Positions 36,235-37,098 of a stretch of 37,098 bases of DNA are shown piece by piece. Numbering within the stretch: the stretch's first letter is position 1; the number at the start of each line of letters is the position of its first letter. The stretch is from NCBI GenBank assembly GCA_013215825.1, contig JABSQN010000006.1:1-37098 (forward strand), read 5' to 3'. This stretch comes from Piscirickettsiaceae bacterium. Its GTDB lineage: Bacteria; Pseudomonadota; Gammaproteobacteria; Nitrosococcales; Methylophagaceae. The notes under the pieces are model-generated. The model searched no databases. It worked only from the letters and a program-made list of their open reading frames with translations, and was not told where the DNA came from. Made by a program: the position numbers and the translations under genes.

Positions 36235-37098
36235 CTATGAAATGAAGACCGGATGAGATAGTTTTAGGACTTTTTTTCTAGATTCTTCGTCAATCAATGA
36301 CTCCGGCGGGTAATTCTCAAGAATTTCATTGATTTTCTTTAAATGTGGCATCAAACGTTCTTTGTCTTTTGCTTTTATATTATAGTGGTTGATTGTTCGT
36401 AGTAATTTTATTGACGCACTATTTAGGCTTTTATTTTGTCTTGGCGTAGGATTATCATGCGGAGTCGCCAGACCTAATTTATGAATGACTTCTTGTACTA
36501 CATCTCCGTCATATTTAAAGGCTAAAACGTTATCTTCACCAAATAACATCTGACATTCGGTGACAAAGCCTTGATAGTTTAAATGTTGAGAGAACCACTC
36601 AATATTTAACATCTCAGCAAAGGAATGGTCTTTGCCATAACAGGGGTTACTTTCAACTTGAGGGTTGCGAATACATTGCTTGTAATAGCTTTCAATAAAG
36701 GCAAGAGGCTCACGAAACCATACCCATATTTCAATATCGAAGAGTTTACTCAGCTCAGCTAAAAGACTTTTTGACTCATCAGGAAAATCCCACCAGTAAT
36801 TATAGATACCCTCAGATGACAGAATAATAGTGTGGGTTTCATTTTTAACTTGCGAGATTATGTTCTTAAAGTTTTCTAGAAAGCTTTCCACGTTTGTTGA
36901 GACTAGGTTTTTCTCAAACCATTGATGTTTTGGTGCGGTAGTATTTTTTAATTTATCAATATTATGCGGATAAAGAATTCCTTTTCCTCTGAGCTTATAT
37001 TGTTTTTTATTTAAGTAGGTCTGTAAGCTGGTGGTGCCAGTTTTGGGTGTGCCAGCGTGGATGATTAGCTTTAATTTCTGGGTGTTAAGTTGCTCAAA
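36235..37098 (-). CDS. Sulfotransferase-like protein, 5' end outside the window
   Basis: The gene runs off the right edge on the minus strand; 287 codons and the TAG stop are inside. Near the visible N-terminus KLKLIIHAGTPKTGTTSLQ carries the 5'-phosphosulfate-binding loop (PKTGTT) of PAPS-dependent sulfotransferases. Further on, IEIWVWFREPLAFIESYYKQ resembles the 3'-phosphate-binding Arg...Ser element (RxPxxxxxSxY). The frame is open to 37098, so the start lies just outside. The first inside ATG (36891) would miss the phosphate-binding loop and is not the start. A surface-glycan or lipid sulfation role is possible. The acceptor is unknown. Confidence 0.82.
   Translation of the reverse strand, partial: FEQLNTQKLKLIIHAGTPKTGTTSLQTYLNKKQYKLRGKGILYPHNIDKLKNTTAPKHQWFEKNLVSTNVESFLENFKNIISQVKNETHTIILSSEGIYNYWWDFPDESKSLLAELSKLFDIEIWVWFREPLAFIESYYKQCIRNPQVESNPCYGKDHSFAEMLNIEWFSQHLNYQGFVTECQMLFGEDNVLAFKYDGDVVQEVIHKLGLATPHDNPTPRQNKSLNSASIKLLRTINHYNIKAKDKERLMPHLKKINEILENYPPESLIDEESRKKVLKLSHPVFIS

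Overview
The window comes from an AT-rich gammaproteobacterium. The gene orders miaA-hfq-hflX-hflK-hflC-purA and nrdR-ribD-ribE-ribB, the lpxB-rnhB pair, a nadC/ampD neighbourhood and a TonB/ExbB/ExbD system all point to an aerobic Gram-negative of that class. The genus cannot be fixed from sequence alone. A Methylophaga- or Cycloclasticus-like lineage is only a guess.

Layout. Bases 1-115 are the end of an rRNA operon (3' part of 5S rRNA and its terminator). Bases 190-7100, minus strand, form a ferric-siderophore uptake block. Read in transcription order it is exbB, exbD (normal), exbD (Asp to Asn variant), tonB, a TonB-dependent receptor, a PiuC/YbiX-type hydroxylase and an FMN-dependent alpha-hydroxy-acid dehydrogenase, with a Fur-like operator ahead of exbB. 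Bases 8024-9757 hold a GC-rich selO gene that looks acquired. A DEAD-box helicase (rhlE-like) follows on the minus strand.

Bases 11.4-14.5 kb are a graveyard: a Fic-type C-terminal remnant, a REP-like palindrome, a degraded IS481-type transposase and a DoxX-like gene broken by one nonsense codon and two homopolymer indels. Only a small charged ORF and a DUF2189 membrane protein look intact there.

Bases 14.7-23.2 kb are core genes on the plus strand: rho with a C-rich, G-poor leader, miaA without an ATG, hfq, hflX, hflK, hflC, a YjeT-like gene, hisZ and purA, closed by a strong hairpin. After a convergent beta-hydroxyacid dehydrogenase come glyA, nrdR, ribD, ribE, a ribB with a degenerate GTP cyclohydrolase II tail, lpxB and rnhB (24.2-30.6 kb). 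No ribH lies in the cluster. A GAF-LuxR regulator, a DUF1415 gene and nadC follow on the minus strand.

The most promising little-described unit is at 33345-35621. Two homologous DUF1538 membrane proteins, a divergent PII-like protein and a two-CBS protein overlap end to end. They sit between nadC and ampD, which are adjacent in E. coli. This looks like a membrane transporter or channel with its own nucleotide-sensing regulators. The window ends inside a sulfotransferase-like gene.
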